A DNA stretch of 64,000 nucleotides, taken from positions 434,001 through 498,000 of the forward strand of contig NZ_FUIA01000019.1 of the NCBI RefSeq assembly GCF_900163665.1. Direction: 5' to 3'. The notes under the pieces were generated by a model, which saw nothing but the letters and a program-made list of their open reading frames with translations, ran no database searches and was not told the origin of the DNA. The stretch is from Frigoribacterium sp. JB110 (GTDB lineage: Bacteria > Actinomycetota > Actinomycetes > Actinomycetales > Microbacteriaceae). The position numbers and the translations under genes were made by a program. This document shows positions 63,937 through 64,000 of the stretch, piece by piece. The number at the start of each line of letters is the position of its first letter. Within the stretch, counting starts at the first letter, position 1.

Positions 63937-64000
63937 CTACTCGCCGTTCTGGCGGCGATCCCACCTTTCGCCGAGGCGATCCATGAAGGAGCCGGATCGA
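63937..64000 (-). CDS. C-terminal end of a probable DUF3040 protein (partial)
   Basis: Only the last 20 codons are in the window: SGSFMDRLGERWDRRQNGE and a TAG. The 'FMDRxxERWxRR' ending is that of DUF3040 proteins, small two-helix membrane proteins that precede mraZ in actinobacteria. The assignment rests on these few residues and position; a terminator follows. Confidence 0.55.
   Translation of the reverse strand, partial: RSGSFMDRLGERWDRRQNGE

Noticed and set aside
1-64000. tRNA and rRNA genes
   Set aside because: No tRNA cloverleaf with CCA-type end or conserved TTCRA loop context and no rRNA signature sequence was noticed in the intergenic regions; a covariance-model search would settle it.

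Overview
The window is a GC-rich chromosomal segment of an actinobacterium, most likely a Microbacterium-like member of the Microbacteriaceae. The evidence is gene content and order: the rpsB-tsf-pyrH-frr-cdsA block, lepB-rnhB-DUF2469-yraN-comM-dprA-xerC, the division and cell wall (dcw) cluster with wag31/sepF/yggT and no ftsA, actinobacterial families such as DUF3043, DUF2469 and CtaF, and frequent GTG/TTG starts. Genus is an inference from these traits. Almost every gene is a conserved housekeeping gene and most lie on the minus strand. No rRNA, tRNA, CRISPR array, transposase or phage module was seen.

Layout. 1-5140: mnmA (cut by the window edge), a cysteine desulfurase that could feed it sulfur, a thioredoxin/TPR protein, and a long envelope protein with an internal lipobox. 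5368-9112: AI-2E family permease, alpha/beta hydrolase, small Cys/His protein, transglycosylase-like secreted protein, DivIVA-repeat protein. 9164-13514: cdsA, frr, pyrH, tsf, rpsB (lipid head-group activation, translation, UMP kinase). 13875-19022: an M23-like protein, then bifunctional putA with a divergent LysR regulator, which interrupts an otherwise conserved neighbourhood. 19041-25684: xerC, dprA, comM, yraN, DUF2469, rnhB, lepB (chained by stop/start overlaps) and rplS. 25888-36012: membrane protein, map, ctaF-ctaD-ctaC, an A-type Fe-S carrier, M20 dipeptidase, DUF3043, pyrD-nrdR-hisD. 36031-41657: repeat-rich membrane protein and dnaE.

41660-45250 is the only accessory-looking stretch: a membrane protein, decayed remains of an ECF sigma factor and its partner, a GNAT acetyltransferase, a perfect 22-bp-arm palindrome and a DUF559/AbiEi-like gene. 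45256-64000 is rluD-like, lspA, wag31, yggT, sepF, yggS and then the dcw cluster ftsZ-ftsQ-murC-murG-ftsW-murD-mraY-murF-ftsI-ftsL-rsmH-mraZ, read right to left. murE is missing from its usual place between ftsI and murF. A triple MraZ box precedes mraZ, and the C-terminal codons of a probable DUF3040 gene lie at the right edge.

How it works together: the right third makes peptidoglycan precursors (MurF, MraY, MurD, MurG, MurC) and the septum (FtsZ, FtsQ, FtsW, FtsI, FtsL, SepF, Wag31). The centre supplies translation, protein export and respiratory oxidase genes. I found no clearly novel multi-gene system. The most interesting observations are small: a recurrent leaderless-promoter geometry, a long-palindrome repeat family, the sigma-factor graveyard, an acidic tail on LspA, and an envelope protein that looks like a fusion of a membrane protein with a lipoprotein.
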